This document shows, one piece after another, positions 44,669 through 54,632 of a stretch of 64,000 bases of DNA. A program made the position numbers and the translations under genes. Within the stretch, counting starts at the first letter, position 1; each line of letters begins with the position of its first letter. Under the pieces are notes generated by a model, which was given only the letters and a program-made list of their open reading frames with translations, had not been told where the DNA came from and did not search any database. Source of the stretch: Haemaphysalis longicornis (lineage: Eukaryota; Arthropoda; Arachnida; Ixodida; Ixodidae); the NCBI GenBank assembly GCA_013339765.2, contig CM023454.1, forward strand, positions 145,767,949 through 145,831,948. Direction: 5' to 3'.

Positions 44669-46623
44669 TTATTTGTCGTTATCCATGAACTGGACCTCTT
44701 TATCAGTAAGCACCACTGAAGGGTGGCTCACACACTTATCGCCCCTCTTGCTAATGTGATAGGCTTCAACTATCTCACGGTGTAGCTGCTTCGGGTGCTT
44801 GGTAAGAATGTCAGTTTCGTTGAAACACCGGTTCGCAGCCGTACGTGTGGCAGTGTGAGGACAAAGGCGGTCGCGGACGTTTGTTAAAGGAGAGCGCATG
44901 CTCTCGCAATCTAACATTAGCACACCTACCCGTCTGCCCTATCTATGATGCGCCGCACCTGAGAGGGACTCGGTACACGACACTGGTTTGGCAGTCCACA
45001 TACCTGTGCTCATGGTTTGTGCCACACCCTGATTTTGGGGCCCTTTCTTCCAACGAAGCCTTTCTTTGTACGGCAGCGCACAATCCCTCCAATTTACGTG
45101 GGGCAGAAAAAACCACCGTGACACCATACCGATGGCAACGTTCTTCAAACCATGCGACGTACGGTGCACATAGGGAATCACGGCCAATTTACTTCTATCC
45201 GGTTTTCTCCTTTCCTTATCAGGGTCCCCGCGAGACTTGACATGCCTGATCAACTTGTTCCCACAACTCCAGAGCGCTGCCCTAGGGTAACCTGCCGCCT
45301 CTAGCCTCTTTAACTGACCTTCGAAGCTTTCCTTCACTGTATGGTGGCAGGAGTGGGTTAAGGCTGAGCGCCACACAGAAAAACACACTCCATTTTTCAC
45401 TAATTTAGAATGACCTGAGTCATAACTTAGGAGGGGTTTCTCAGAGCGAGGCAAGTACACCCAACAGACATGGCCTACCTCAAATCTTAAACGGAGGTCA
45501 AGGAACTGCAGCGCTTGCTATTGTGGAAGCTCAACAGTAAACTTCAACCCGAAACCACTTTCTCGGAACACTTTCGAGAGATCTATAGCCATGCCGGGTA
45601 AATCAGCAGAGTTCACAAAGGTAAGATAATCATCCACATATCTAAAAATGTTACTTGCCATACCACACAAGTTTCGCTCAATGGCACGGTCAACCCTGCT
45701 AAGAAAAATTTCGCTGAGTACTGGCGCTACACACGATCCAATACAAACACCTGATCTTTGCACAAACAACGACCCTCCCCAGTCTGCAAAGGTAGAGTGC
45801 AGGTAGAAAGAAGTTCTAAAAAGGACTCAACAGAAATTCCACAACGGCTTATGAAGACCTGTTCATCACTGTCTTCGACAATGCACATCTTCACGCTTTT
45901 CATTAGCTCGACATGTGGCAGGGAATAAAAAAGGTCTTCTACGTCAACACTGAGGGCTCGGCAGTCCCTTGGATTGTCTAGCTTCAAGAATTCCACAATT
46001 CGACCTGAATTAGGAACCCGAAAGGGGTCAATAATGGTTAGGCTAGACAGGTTCCGTTGTAGGTACCCCGACACTACCCGCTGCCAAGAGCCTCGTTCAG
46101 AAACAATAGCCCTGAAGGGAAGGTCTAGTTTATGGGTGTTTGCCGAAAAGAAGACGTCGAGGTGACCTTTCTTAGCGGACTTAACACCAGACACCAAGCG
46201 TTCCAAACTAAGCTCGTTTAGGAGGGCCAACGCCCTCTCTTTCACTTTTGACGGGTTTGCTTGCAATTGCACAAAATTCTTGTCCATAGCTTTGGCACTT
46301 TTTTCTGTGAACATGCCTTCAGGAAGAACTACAAAGTATCCCTCCTTGTCCGACACCATGATGCGCAGACCATTGGACACGAAAAAATCAACAGCAGGCC
46401 TAATGTCCCCCTGCACGCTAGGCCTACCTACAGTCCGAGCCAAAGTGTCCACGCACTCCGAGATGCACCTAGACCGTTGATCGTCAGTAGCCCTGCTGGC
46501 GATGGACCTTGTGGCAACCACTTTGTTGACCGTAGAGAGCTTCGGCTGGAAAGAGAACTTTGGTCCACGATGGAGTAGCCTGGTGTGATGCTCCGGGAGC
46601 ACACGGTCACCGAGCACCAACAC
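44669..46623 (-). pseudogene. Penelope-like RT / GIY-YIG protein, unit B2
   Basis: The frame 46623-45727 encodes the same 298 residues as unit B1 and ends at the same one-base slip, so the slip predates the duplication. RT continues from MFVQRSGVCIG to FRYVDDYLTF. In the GIY-YIG domain the tyrosine codon of YIG is TAG (near 44943) where unit B1 has TAC. The 3' segment reads RGDKCVSHPSVVL without the stop seen in B1. Confidence 0.8.
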
Positions 46624-47205
46624 TTTGGAGGGCTGTGTTGCCGCCTTCTTCTTCGTGGGTAGATGTGGTCTCGTAGACGCCCAGAGGAATTCGGTAGTCT
46701 GCTTGGCAGTCCCGACCCGCTCCTAAGGCAGTCTTCGAAGTACCGAGCTTGGTATCTCCATTCAGAAGAAAGGATGCGGCATAATCACCGGCTGTGTCCC
46801 GCTGAGGGGTACAAATGGCCACACAGAACTCGAACTTCGGCTGGACAAATTCCATGTTTGATGTGCCAAGCAGCAACTCTCGCTTTGCATATGTACAAAG
46901 CAACAAGGGAGGCTAGTACGGCCGGGTTGGCCAGGAACGGGTTAAAACAGGTAGTAGAGCCCAATGTAGAAGGAATGAAATGTAGGACAGTTGCAAGTTG
47001 GGCGAGATGGTAGGTGTTCATAGTTAGTCACAGCGCGAAGGACGGGACAGACAGAAAGAATAACCACTGGACAGGCGCTGACTCTCAACGAAATTTATTG
47101 AAAACCCGCAACAAACATTTGTACTGAAGGCAAACAACGCCGCACGTGTCAAAGAGCATACAAAAACCAAAGAAAACCAGATAAAAGTGCAAAGGGGAAC
47201 ATGGC

Positions 47206-47938
47206 TTATTTGTCGTTATCCATGAACTGGACCTCTTTATCAGTAAGCACCACTGAAGGGTGGCTCACACACTTATCGCCCCTCTTGCTAATGTGATAGG
47301 CTTCAACTATCTCACGGTGTAGCTGCTTCGGGTGCTTGGTAAGAATGTCAGTTTCGTTGAAACACCGGTTCGCAGCCGTACGTGTGGCAGTGTGAGGACA
47401 AAGGCGGTCGCGGACGTTTGTTAAAGGAGAGCGCATGCTCTCGCAATCTAACATTGGCACACCTACCCGTCTGCCCTATCTATGATGCGCCGCACCTGAG
47501 AGGGACTCGGTACACGACACTGGTTTGGCAGTCCACACACCTGTGCTCATGTATTGTGCCACACCATGATTTTGGGGCCCTTTCTTCCAACGAAGCCTTT
47601 CTTTGTACGGCAGCGCACAATCCCTTCAATTTACGTGGGGAAGAAAAAACCACCGTGACACCATACCGACTGGTAACGTTCTTCAAACCATGCGACGTAC
47701 GGTGCACATAGGGAATCACGGCCAATTTACTTCTATCCGGTTTTTTCCTTTCCTTATCAGGGTCCCCGCGAGACTTGACATTCCTGATCAACTTGTTCCC
47801 ACAACTCCAGAGCGCTGCCCTAGGGTAACCTGCCGCCTCTAGCCTCTTTAACTGACCTTCGAAGCTTTCCTTCCCTGTATGGTGGCAGGAGTGGGTTAAC
47901 GCTGAGCGCAACACAGAAAAACACACTCCATTTTTCAC
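47206..47938 (-). pseudogene. Penelope-like GIY-YIG end, partial unit B3
   Basis: Only the C-terminal third is present: RLEAAGYPRAALWSCGNKLI, KLAVIPYVHRTSHGLKNV and YRVPLRCGAS, then TAG in place of the YIG tyrosine as in B2, and HPKQLHREIVEAYHISKRGD. It stops at 47938-47965, where the inverted terminal segment starts. Confidence 0.75.
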
Positions 47939-47965
47939 TAATTAAAATGACCTGAGTCATAACTT

Positions 47966-48131
47966 AGGTTTTGTTTTCTTTGGTTTTTGTATGCTCTTTG
48001 ACACGTGCGGTGTTGTTTGCCTTCAGTATAAATGTTTGTTGCGGGTTTTCAATAAATTTAGTTGAGAGTCAGCGCCTGTCCAGTGGTTAATATTTCTGTC
48101 TGAACCGTCCTTCGCGCTGTGATTAAGTATG
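47966..48131 (+). repeat. Inverted terminal segment of Penelope composite B
   Basis: Reverse complement of the 3' end seen at 41920-42090: TGACACGTGCGGTGTTGTTT, GTTGCGGGTTTTCAATAAAT and GTTGAGAGTCAGCGCCTGTC. It makes the composite end in mirror images. Confidence 0.85.
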
Positions 48132-48169
48132 AGCCCCCCATCGTCGGAAAACTAAAGTGCATCGACGAC

Positions 48170-49866
48170 CACGCCTTCAAATCCTCTGTCGACTGAATCC
48201 ACCCGGCCTAATCTTATTAATGTAAAAGTCGATGACGTCCCAGTTCAAGCATTAGTGGACACAGGCGCCCACATATCTGTCATGAGTGCAAGACTTCGCA
48301 ATGAACTCAAGAAGGTTATGACACCAGCTCCACCTCGCCTGGTGCGTGTCGCCGATGGAAGAGTCGCTCCTATACTCGTCCTGTGCACTGCGCGTTACAA
48401 TAGACGATCATCCCATTTATGTTTTGTTCCATGGGCTGCCGCAATGTCCCCATGACCTCATACTGGGCCTGGACTTTCTGGGAGAACACGCCGGCCTCAT
48501 TGACTCTGCCTCAGGTTTCCTGCGCCTTGAACTTCCGCAAGCAGCTACAATGGTCGACGACTCACCATGCCGCCTCCGCTCTCCGAAATTCGTTAGGTTA
48601 TCGCCACGAACTGCCACATGCGTGCCTTCGTCACCTTGTCCTGCGGTTGAAGACGGGGATTATATCACCTCGCCAATCACGGACATTTTGCTCGCACGTG
48701 ACGTGACCCTTCCTCATACTGTCGTGACAGTTAAAGACAACCAAATTTGCATCCCTGTTCTCAATTTCGGCCGCATTCCCCAAATCCTCCCAATTCGAAT
48801 GTCTCTTGCAACACTTTCGCCCTTGAACCGCTCAGATATCTTCCGTTTGTCTGCATCCGCGTCCCCATCATCTCTTCTTGGTCCACACCCGTCTGGTTCT
48901 CCGGACGACCCTTTTGACCAAATTATCGCCGCAGATCTCACGTCTGCACAAGCGGAAGACCTTCGTCGCGTGTTGACCATTTATCGTTACATTTTCGATC
49001 TCGGGAACCGCCCCTTAGGCCAGACCACTCTAGTGAAACACCGCATTAACACCGGCGACGCAACCCCTATCCGTCGACGCCCATACCGTGTGTCTGTAAG
49101 CGAACGCCGAGTTATTCAAGAGGAAGTTGACAAGATGCTCGTTAAAGACATTATCGAACCTTCATTTAGCCCACGGGCATCGCCAGTCGTCTTAATGAAG
49201 AAAAAGGATAACACCTGGAGATTCTCTGTGGATTATCGGTACCTGAATAAGATAACCAAAAAAGACGTTTACCCGTAGCCCCGCATCGATGACGCTCTCG
49301 ATTCGCTTCACGGCGCTCAATATTTCTCATCGATCAACCTGCGTTCAGGATATCGGCAAAGTACTGTGGACGATATGGACCGAGAGAAAACCGCTTTTAT
49401 CACGCAAGACGGACTTTATCAGTTTAAAGTCACGCCTTTTGGGTTATGCAATGCTCCAGCAACCTTCGACTGCATGATGGACTCGCTCCTTCATGGCCTT
49501 AAGTGGCATATGGGCTTGTGCTATCTTGACGATGTTATCGTTTTTCCCCAACATTTGAAAGCCACCTTCAGCGCCTCTCCGCAGTTCGGGAGATTTTCCG
49601 TTCGCCGACCTTCAACTTAACGCATCAAAGTGTCATTTCGGACGGCGACAGCTTACCATCCTTGGTCATCTCGTTGACGCCACTGGTATTCAGCCCGACC
49701 CTGCTAAAATCCGTGCCGTCAAAGATTTTCCACAACCTATGTCTGCAACAGATGTCCGTAGCTTCGTCGGGCTGTGTTCTTACTTTCGGCGTTTTATTAA
49801 GAACTTCGCTGATGTTGCCCGACCCCTAACGGACCTACTGAAACAGAACGTTCCCTTTTCTTGGGG
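48170..49866 (+). pseudogene. Plus-strand Gypsy protease and reverse transcriptase
   Basis: Protease: VDTGAHISVMSARLRNEL near 48255 (D-T-G-A intact), a slip near 48400, then LILGLDFLGEHAGLID. RT: TPIRRRPYRVSVSERRVIQE, SPVVLMKKKDNTWRFSVDYR, a TAG at 49276, then TQDGLYQFKVTPFGLCNAPA and CYLDDVIVF (both Asp kept) near 49520. The connection block SFVGLCSYFRRFIKNFADVA reaches 49850. Then the sequence jumps to integrase, so RNase H is absent. Confidence 0.8.
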
Positions 49867-50349
49867 ACGTCTGCAAGCAGGAGCTTTCTCTACTCTCATC
49901 ACCCTGCTAACCACACTGCGGGGTATTCCCCGTTTTACCTGCTCTATGGTCGGCACCCCAATGTGCCATTGGACACTTTGGTTCCATCGGCTGCAAGCCC
50001 CACTGAATATGCCCGCGACGTCATCGCCAATGCCGACGCGACTCGTCAAATAGCACGCACCCGTCTCACGACGTCCCAGGCCTCCAGCAAGCTTCGCTAC
50101 GATAAGCACCGTTCCACAACCAAATTTCATCCAGGTGCCCTCGTGCTTTTGTGGACACCTACGCGTCGTGTGGGCCTCTCAGCTAAACTCTTTCCTCGCT
50201 ACTCTGGCCCTTATCGAGTCGTGCGCCAAGTCACTGACGTGACGTATGAGATATTACCACTCCAGCACTCTCCTGCAAATCCACCAACAGACATAGCGCA
50301 TGTTGTTCGCCTCAAGCCACATGTCTGCCCCTGCCTAACCGCCCTGTAA
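49867..50349 (+). pseudogene. int: Plus-strand Gypsy integrase C-terminus
   Basis: The frame 49861-50349 is open: SPFYLLYGRHPNVPLDTLVP, RTRLTTSQASSKLRYDKHRS, FHPGALVLLWTPTRRVGLSA and KLFPRYSGPYRVVRQVTDVT. These are the end of the catalytic core and the GPY/F module, which binds DNA. The zinc finger and DDE core were lost in the deletion that fused this to RT. Confidence 0.8.
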
Positions 50350-50384
50350 AGGGCGCCGGGACGGCGCCTCGTCCCGGGGGGTTA

Positions 50385-50548
50385 TGTTACCCGTTGGTGT
50401 TGTGAATGAAGCTGACAAAGACGAGGGACGTTTTTTGGGCTCTTGAAGGAAGACGAAGGTCCGTTCAGATTCCGATCTGTGTGGCCATGTACAGTAAATA
50501 CTGAGAATAGGGTGAATACGTTGTGTTCCCTCTTTTATCCGCGTAACA
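50385..50548 (+). repeat. Plus-strand Gypsy 3' LTR (164 bp)
   Basis: Partner of 40437-40603. It starts at TGTTACCC after GTCCCGGGGGGTTA and ends CGTAACA before the duplicated ATAT. Confidence 0.85.
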
Positions 50549-51500
50549 ATATCTATTAACATCCGTTGCCGAAGGTTTGCTGAAGAAAATGAAGGCCAAG
50601 CAAAAAAAGTGATCGGAATAACAAAAAGAAAGGTAAGGTTGCAGTATTGCTGTACGTAAATACGGTGTCGCATAATCTAAAAGGAATTGCCAAGCGTGCC
50701 GATGTAAGTGTTCTTTTTTCAGCTCCAGATAAACTTTCCAGACTATGTAGACACGTGAACAGCGATACCCCAAGTTCTGAGGTTTGTAGGAAGAAGCACC
50801 AACGACAGTTCATCACATGTGCCACAAGCGTATGACGTATTCGGCTGGCCAATCCGGTCCTCTGGCTTGGAGTCGCAGGATACCAAGGCAGCTCGCAATC
50901 TGAGCGGGAGAAACAGCGTAGCAACCGAATGCATCGGCGATCTCGGAGCAGCGCGCCTGTAGCGCCACCGTGCAGCCTGCACGGGAAGTCGCCGGGTAAA
51001 CCCACGGGTGCGCGCTCACCGCTCCTCGAGTCCGGCCTTTGCGTTTTGTGTGACGTGACCCGTCCTCCTAGCCAGATCGCGCCATGCCAGCCACGCTCCC
51101 ACTTCGAAGTCAGAGCGGTCGGGAGTGCTCCGAGTCCAACCGGAGGTAGTTGGAGCGCTCGAATTCTACCAACCGAAGGCGCGGCCGGTTTTCAGAGCAC
51201 TCCAGAGCGCTCGTAAACGCCCAACCGAATACGCCAGTAGTATACAGCATACCTTTATTGTGTGGCAGAGAATATATCGGGAAACGGAGAGATGCGTTAA
51301 TGATAGGCTAAAGGAACATAGTTACAACGTGGAAAAAAGCAAAAGCGGCCATCTAAGAGTACATTGCAGGGACTGGGTGCGATCCTATCTTCAGAAGTAC
51401 CGCAATATAGTAGTGTAGAAATAAGCATAAACTGACAAGGGAAGTTATTGAGGCTCATAAGATAGCAAAAAGAGAAGAAAAGTGTGTAAGCGAGCCTTCT
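50549..51500 (+). pseudogene. Penelope-like GIY-YIG end, continuation after the Gypsy insert
   Basis: TSVAEGLLKKMKAKQ, VSHNLKGIAKRADV and SRLCRHVNSDTPSSEVCRK continue the protein from 40436. At 50835 the frame is cut by a MITE. From 51237 it resumes with the GIY-YIG part, AYLYCVAENISGNGEMR-like in shifted frames, then KEHSYNVEKSKSGHLRV near 51315-51365 and an end near 51500. The terminal segment to 51744 mirrors 36059-36250. Confidence 0.65.
50836..51233. mobile_element. 398-bp MITE inside Penelope composite A
   Basis: It starts CGTATTCGGCTGGCC and ends with the reverse complement of CGTATTCGGTTGGGC, 13 of 15 matching. It splits the Penelope protein exactly between the CATS- and -AYSIPL parts of the GIY-YIG lead-in. 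The interior is GC-rich with a repeated GAGCGCTC / AGAGCACTCCAGAG motif and does not look coding. Confidence 0.65.
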
Positions 51501-51757
51501 GTCGCGGCTATCATCAAAAGAAATCAACTATCTAGACGGTTTGTAAGCACGTGGTGGTAGTGATGTCGTGCGGAATTGTGATATTTTATTTTCACATGGT
51601 TTGTGTCGATTTCTTTGTTGCCTTGATTTCTGCTGTATTTATATGCCAGACGTCACAGCAATAAACTTCAGTTGTAGTCAGCGCCTCTGTGTCCGTGCCC
51701 TCCCTATCGTCCTCGTTTCTTGTTTGCGCTGTGAATTCAAGATTGTAGTCAACTTGC

Positions 51758-52640
51758 CACATGCCGAAAACTTTGGAAGATTAAGTTGTAGCGGCGTCCT
51801 CCTCGCGGACAGTATTCACACGATGGACGGTTGCTCGACGACGGTGAACTTCGTGCCGAGAACAAACGTGCCTTGGAAGGGCTGTTGCTTTGGGCTTGGC
51901 TGTCCTTTCGTCTCGTATTGCACACCTTCACCAAGTGACCTTGTTTGTGTGAGTAATTGCAGGTTGTCTTCACATGCTTGCATTTCGATGCAAGGCGTCC
52001 GTCCCCGCAGAAGTAGCAGGTGACGCCCCCGAGCCGGACGAGACACGGTGAGTGCAGAAAGCGCTGCTCGTGTTAGCTTGGGCTATCTCCCCTGCGTCCT
52101 TTCTTGCTGCTTCCATTGCCAGGGCGGTCTGCACGGCATTGTCGAAGGTGAGGTCCGGTTTTTCCAGCATTCTTGTTTGGACGTCCGCAGTGTTTATGCC
52201 ACACACGATGCGGTAGCGGAGGATGTTTTCGAGTTCAGCACCAAAGTTGCAGTGCTCGGAAAGGCTCTTTAGGTGCTGCGATGAAATTGCTGACGGATTC
52301 CCCTTCCGCGCGAACGCGCGAGTTGAAACGAAAACGCTGCACGACGGCAGATGGCTTCGGACAGTAGTGACTTCCAAGAACTAGAAAAAGCTCGTCCAGT
52401 GTCTTGTCACTGGGCAATGGCGGGCTTGACCGAAATTTCGGAGCAAAGCACACGTCTTCTGCCCGCAGCAGCTGATGAACACGGAAGTACGCTTTTCAGG
52501 GGCGACATCATTGGCAAAGAAAAACTGCTTCGAGCCGGTCCACGTAACAGGGCCAGTCGTCTGCTCCCCCCTCGAACGGCTCGAGGTTGCCGAAACTTGG
52601 CATTGCGAACGGAATGGCAAGCGGTGCGGGAACGAAGACC
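51758..52640 (-). pseudogene. gag: Mag-like Gypsy gag, separated from pol by the inner nest
   Basis: From 52620, KQFFFANDVAPEKRTSVFIS and KTLDELFLVLGSHYCPKPSA, then LSEHCNFGAELENILRYRI and CGINTADVQTRMLEKPDLTF, are the gag blocks of Mag-type elements. At the C-terminus are two zinc knuckles: CYFCGDGRLASKC (its His replaced) and CNYSHKQGHLVKVC (a Cys replaced by Ser). Three frame changes. It continues logically into the protease at 36045. Confidence 0.75.
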
Positions 52641-52673
52641 TACGTGAAACTTTCTTTCATCCTCGCCGCCAGT

Positions 52674-52899
52674 TGTTAGATGTGTAGAAGTACGGATGGC
52701 CGAGCGGTAGGAAGTGACTACCGCGAAGAGTAGGCCATCAGGCCCGCGAAAGACATGAGAACATGCCGAGCCGTTTGCCGAGAACGAACTGTGTTTTTTT
52801 TCCCAAACCGGCCACTTACCGCTGTCCTAGGCTTGCATGGGTGAACATAAAACTATCAGCGCCACGTGGGGGCGCTGCACATGAGCTAACATTGTAACA
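52674..52899 (-). repeat. Mag-like Gypsy 5' LTR (226 bp)
   Basis: Partner of 32696-32921. On the minus strand it starts TGTTACAATG and ends CATCTAACA, followed by the probable primer-binding site. The same length in both copies despite point differences supports an old, single insertion. Confidence 0.9.
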
Positions 52900-54030
52900 A
52901 CCACAACAGCAGCCAACTTTGGTGTGGCTCAAAGCAAGCAACAATAACAAAATCGTAAATGGGCATTTGAAAAGGTTTATGATAGAAACCATTTTGTGAA
53001 CATGGTGTGTAAACACTACTGAAAGGAATATGTCATGGCTGCATGATTACATTACCAATAACCATGTACCTCATTAGCCAAAGTACGTTTTCGAATAATG
53101 GTGCATAAAATCTTTACCTAGTGCCTATACGGGTCATACGTAAACAAGCACAGTTGCAAGTGAAACGACAACGAAAACTAGCCCCAAAACGGAAACAGCA
53201 TCTCGCATGAAGCACACGTCACGTAACCAGGAAGTTCTGAACGCGAAAAAAAGAGCCTGGACACGCTGGAGTTGCTGCTCACAGCACAGTTGGCACCACA
53301 TCACGGGGCCACTAGAATAGGCGAACTAGCGGAGCACTCACGTCTTGGTTTGGGAACGCTGCAGTTCACCAGCGGTACCCACATTTAAAACGCAGACGAA
53401 CCGCCACACATCACTACCAACTGCGCAGATACACACAGGGAAAATGATGTAAAAGGGGCACCTCTCGGATGCGATGTGTTTTTTGCAGTACCGGAGATTG
53501 CGGCGCTGTACATTCACACACACACATTCAACTCCGTGAGAACAGCGACGTCAATCGCATTATGGTGTAATATGGTGCACACGGCTCATTGCGAGAGCCG
53601 AACTTCGAAACACCAAACGTAGATAACTGCTCGGCGTACACACTTTATATGAAAACTTGCACTGTACACAAGCGCTGACCGGCACTTGCTTACAGTGACC
53701 GTATTTTCAACGTTATCGATGATCCAAGCGCGGAGACAGACCTTGACAGCTCGGAGCGCGGGAGAGCCGGCCCTGATGAAATAGACTTATGGTCGTGTCG
53801 CGCTAGCGATGAGCACGACGACCGTATCTCTACACACTTGATATAAAACTAAAACACGGCGGACCACACTGCAGAAGCTGGTACTGGTGCCTTTGCTGCC
53901 TCGGCTCAACACAAAGCGCGAACATTTGAAATAGACCAACGAATAAACGCATATTGCAGTATCGACTCATGACCGGCATGGTTTGTCGTAAATTCTGCAA
54001 GTGCCTGTGGTTTTGATAACAGAATCAAGT
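52900..54030. other. Stretch without recognisable features
   Basis: No coding block found. I looked here for the rest of the BEL integrase that should follow 32695 and did not find it. Confidence 0.35.
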
Positions 54031-54059
54031 TGTGCGACACACACCGTCCCCACAGGCCG

Positions 54060-54450
54060 CCGCCGCCATGTTGCCGAAGGCCGATGGGTGGAGCCATCTC
54101 GAGTCGGATGGCCGAGCCGGACGGCTGAGCCGGATGAATTCGCTCGCCGAGCGAATTCGGACTCGGCGTCCGAATTGGCCCGACAAGTCCTCTCCGACAG
54201 GGCACGACAGGCCCAGTCTGACCATGTCGGGCTCAGTCGGACTGAGAAGCCTTCAGTGCGAGTTCCCTGTGTGCCACTGTACTACAGGCCACACGCTTCC
54301 CCACCGGCCGCCTTCTTCCCCGCTTCGTCCCGTTTCTACGAAGTGCGCGTGCGCGCACGACTCAGGACGCATTCCGATACCAGGGCGCCGGCAGCTTCCC
54401 AGGCGTCGAGCGGAGCGCGGGCTTCGGAACAAGTGACTGATCCTCAGTAA
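54060..54450. repeat. GC-rich segment with short inverted repeat
   Basis: CGAGTCGGATGGCCGAGCCG and GGCTGAGCCGGATG repeat related words. GAATTCGCTC and GAGCGAATTC (54136-54145 and 54149-54158) are exact inverted copies with a 3-base loop. Long frames on both strands reflect the GC content; none is recognisable. Confidence 0.4.
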
Positions 54451-54632
54451 AGCTTATTCACCCCGAACTAATCTCGGGAAAGGGGACCGCTACTCTTGCA
54501 TGCTGCGGAGCATCGAATAATAATGGCAAGTACCCTCTTATTTCTTTTCGAAAATTATGCCGACGCCTACTGCAAGCGTCGACATAATTCAGCATAGAAT
54601 ACAACTTAGCAATTTTTATTGTTTTTTCAAAG

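Larger units (their letters stand above)
41918..48131 (-). mobile_element. Penelope-like composite B: two tandem units, one partial, one inverted end
   Basis: Units begin with TTGCAAGTTGGGCGAG at 41920, 44454 and 46991, so the period is 2534-2537 bp. Units 1 and 2 are almost identical along their bodies; unit 3 stops at about 47965. There the reverse complement of the unit's 3' end begins (47966-48131), giving mirrored outer ends (TCACAGCGCGAAGGAC left, GTCCTTCGCGCTGTGA right). This is the tandem-plus-inverted structure of Penelope-like elements. It is the innermost insertion of the nest. Confidence 0.85.
40437..50548 (+). mobile_element. Plus-strand Ty3/Gypsy element, internally deleted and split by Penelope composite B
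   Basis: LTRs 40437-40603 and 50385-50548 both start TGTTACCCGTTGGTGTTGTG and end CGTAACA. Gag (40749-41905), protease and RT (48170-49866) and an integrase C-terminus (49867-50349) lie inside. RNase H and most of integrase are deleted at about 49866. A 6.2-kb Penelope composite separates gag from protease. A G run before the 3' LTR (near 50375) may be the polypurine tract. Confidence 0.85.
36059..51744. mobile_element. Penelope-like composite A (minus units plus an inverted plus copy), interrupted by Gypsy
   Basis: Order: a minus-strand unit (36059-38631), a minus-strand partial unit (38632-39458), then plus-strand sequence (39459-40436 and 50553-51744) of the same family. The outer ends mirror each other: TTCAATTCACAGCGCAAACA at the left and TGTTTGCGCTGTGAATTCAA at the right. 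Tandem head-to-tail units with an inverted segment are typical of Penelope-like elements. A Gypsy element (40437-50548) and a MITE (50836-51233) later entered the plus-strand part. Confidence 0.8.
32696..52899 (-). mobile_element. Mag-like Ty3/Gypsy element, split by a 15.7-kb nest
   Basis: The 226-bp LTRs are at 32696-32921 (3' on this strand) and 52674-52899 (5'). On the minus strand, gag (52640-51758), protease (36045-35557), RT, RNase H and integrase (to 33193) follow the ordinary Gypsy order. Next to the 5' LTR stands ACTGGCGGCGAGGATGAAAG, a probable primer site. Probable target duplication: TCCAC left and ACCAC right, one mismatch. The integrase end, with GDGVCANPGYMGPVLW, recalls the GDxVxxRxY box of Mag-type elements. 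Without the inner insert it measures about 4.5 kb. Confidence 0.85.

Noticed and set aside
52900..53350. Continuation of the BEL integrase to the right of the Mag-like element
   Set aside because: The target duplication suggests it should be here, but translations in all plus frames gave no integrase block that I could recognise.
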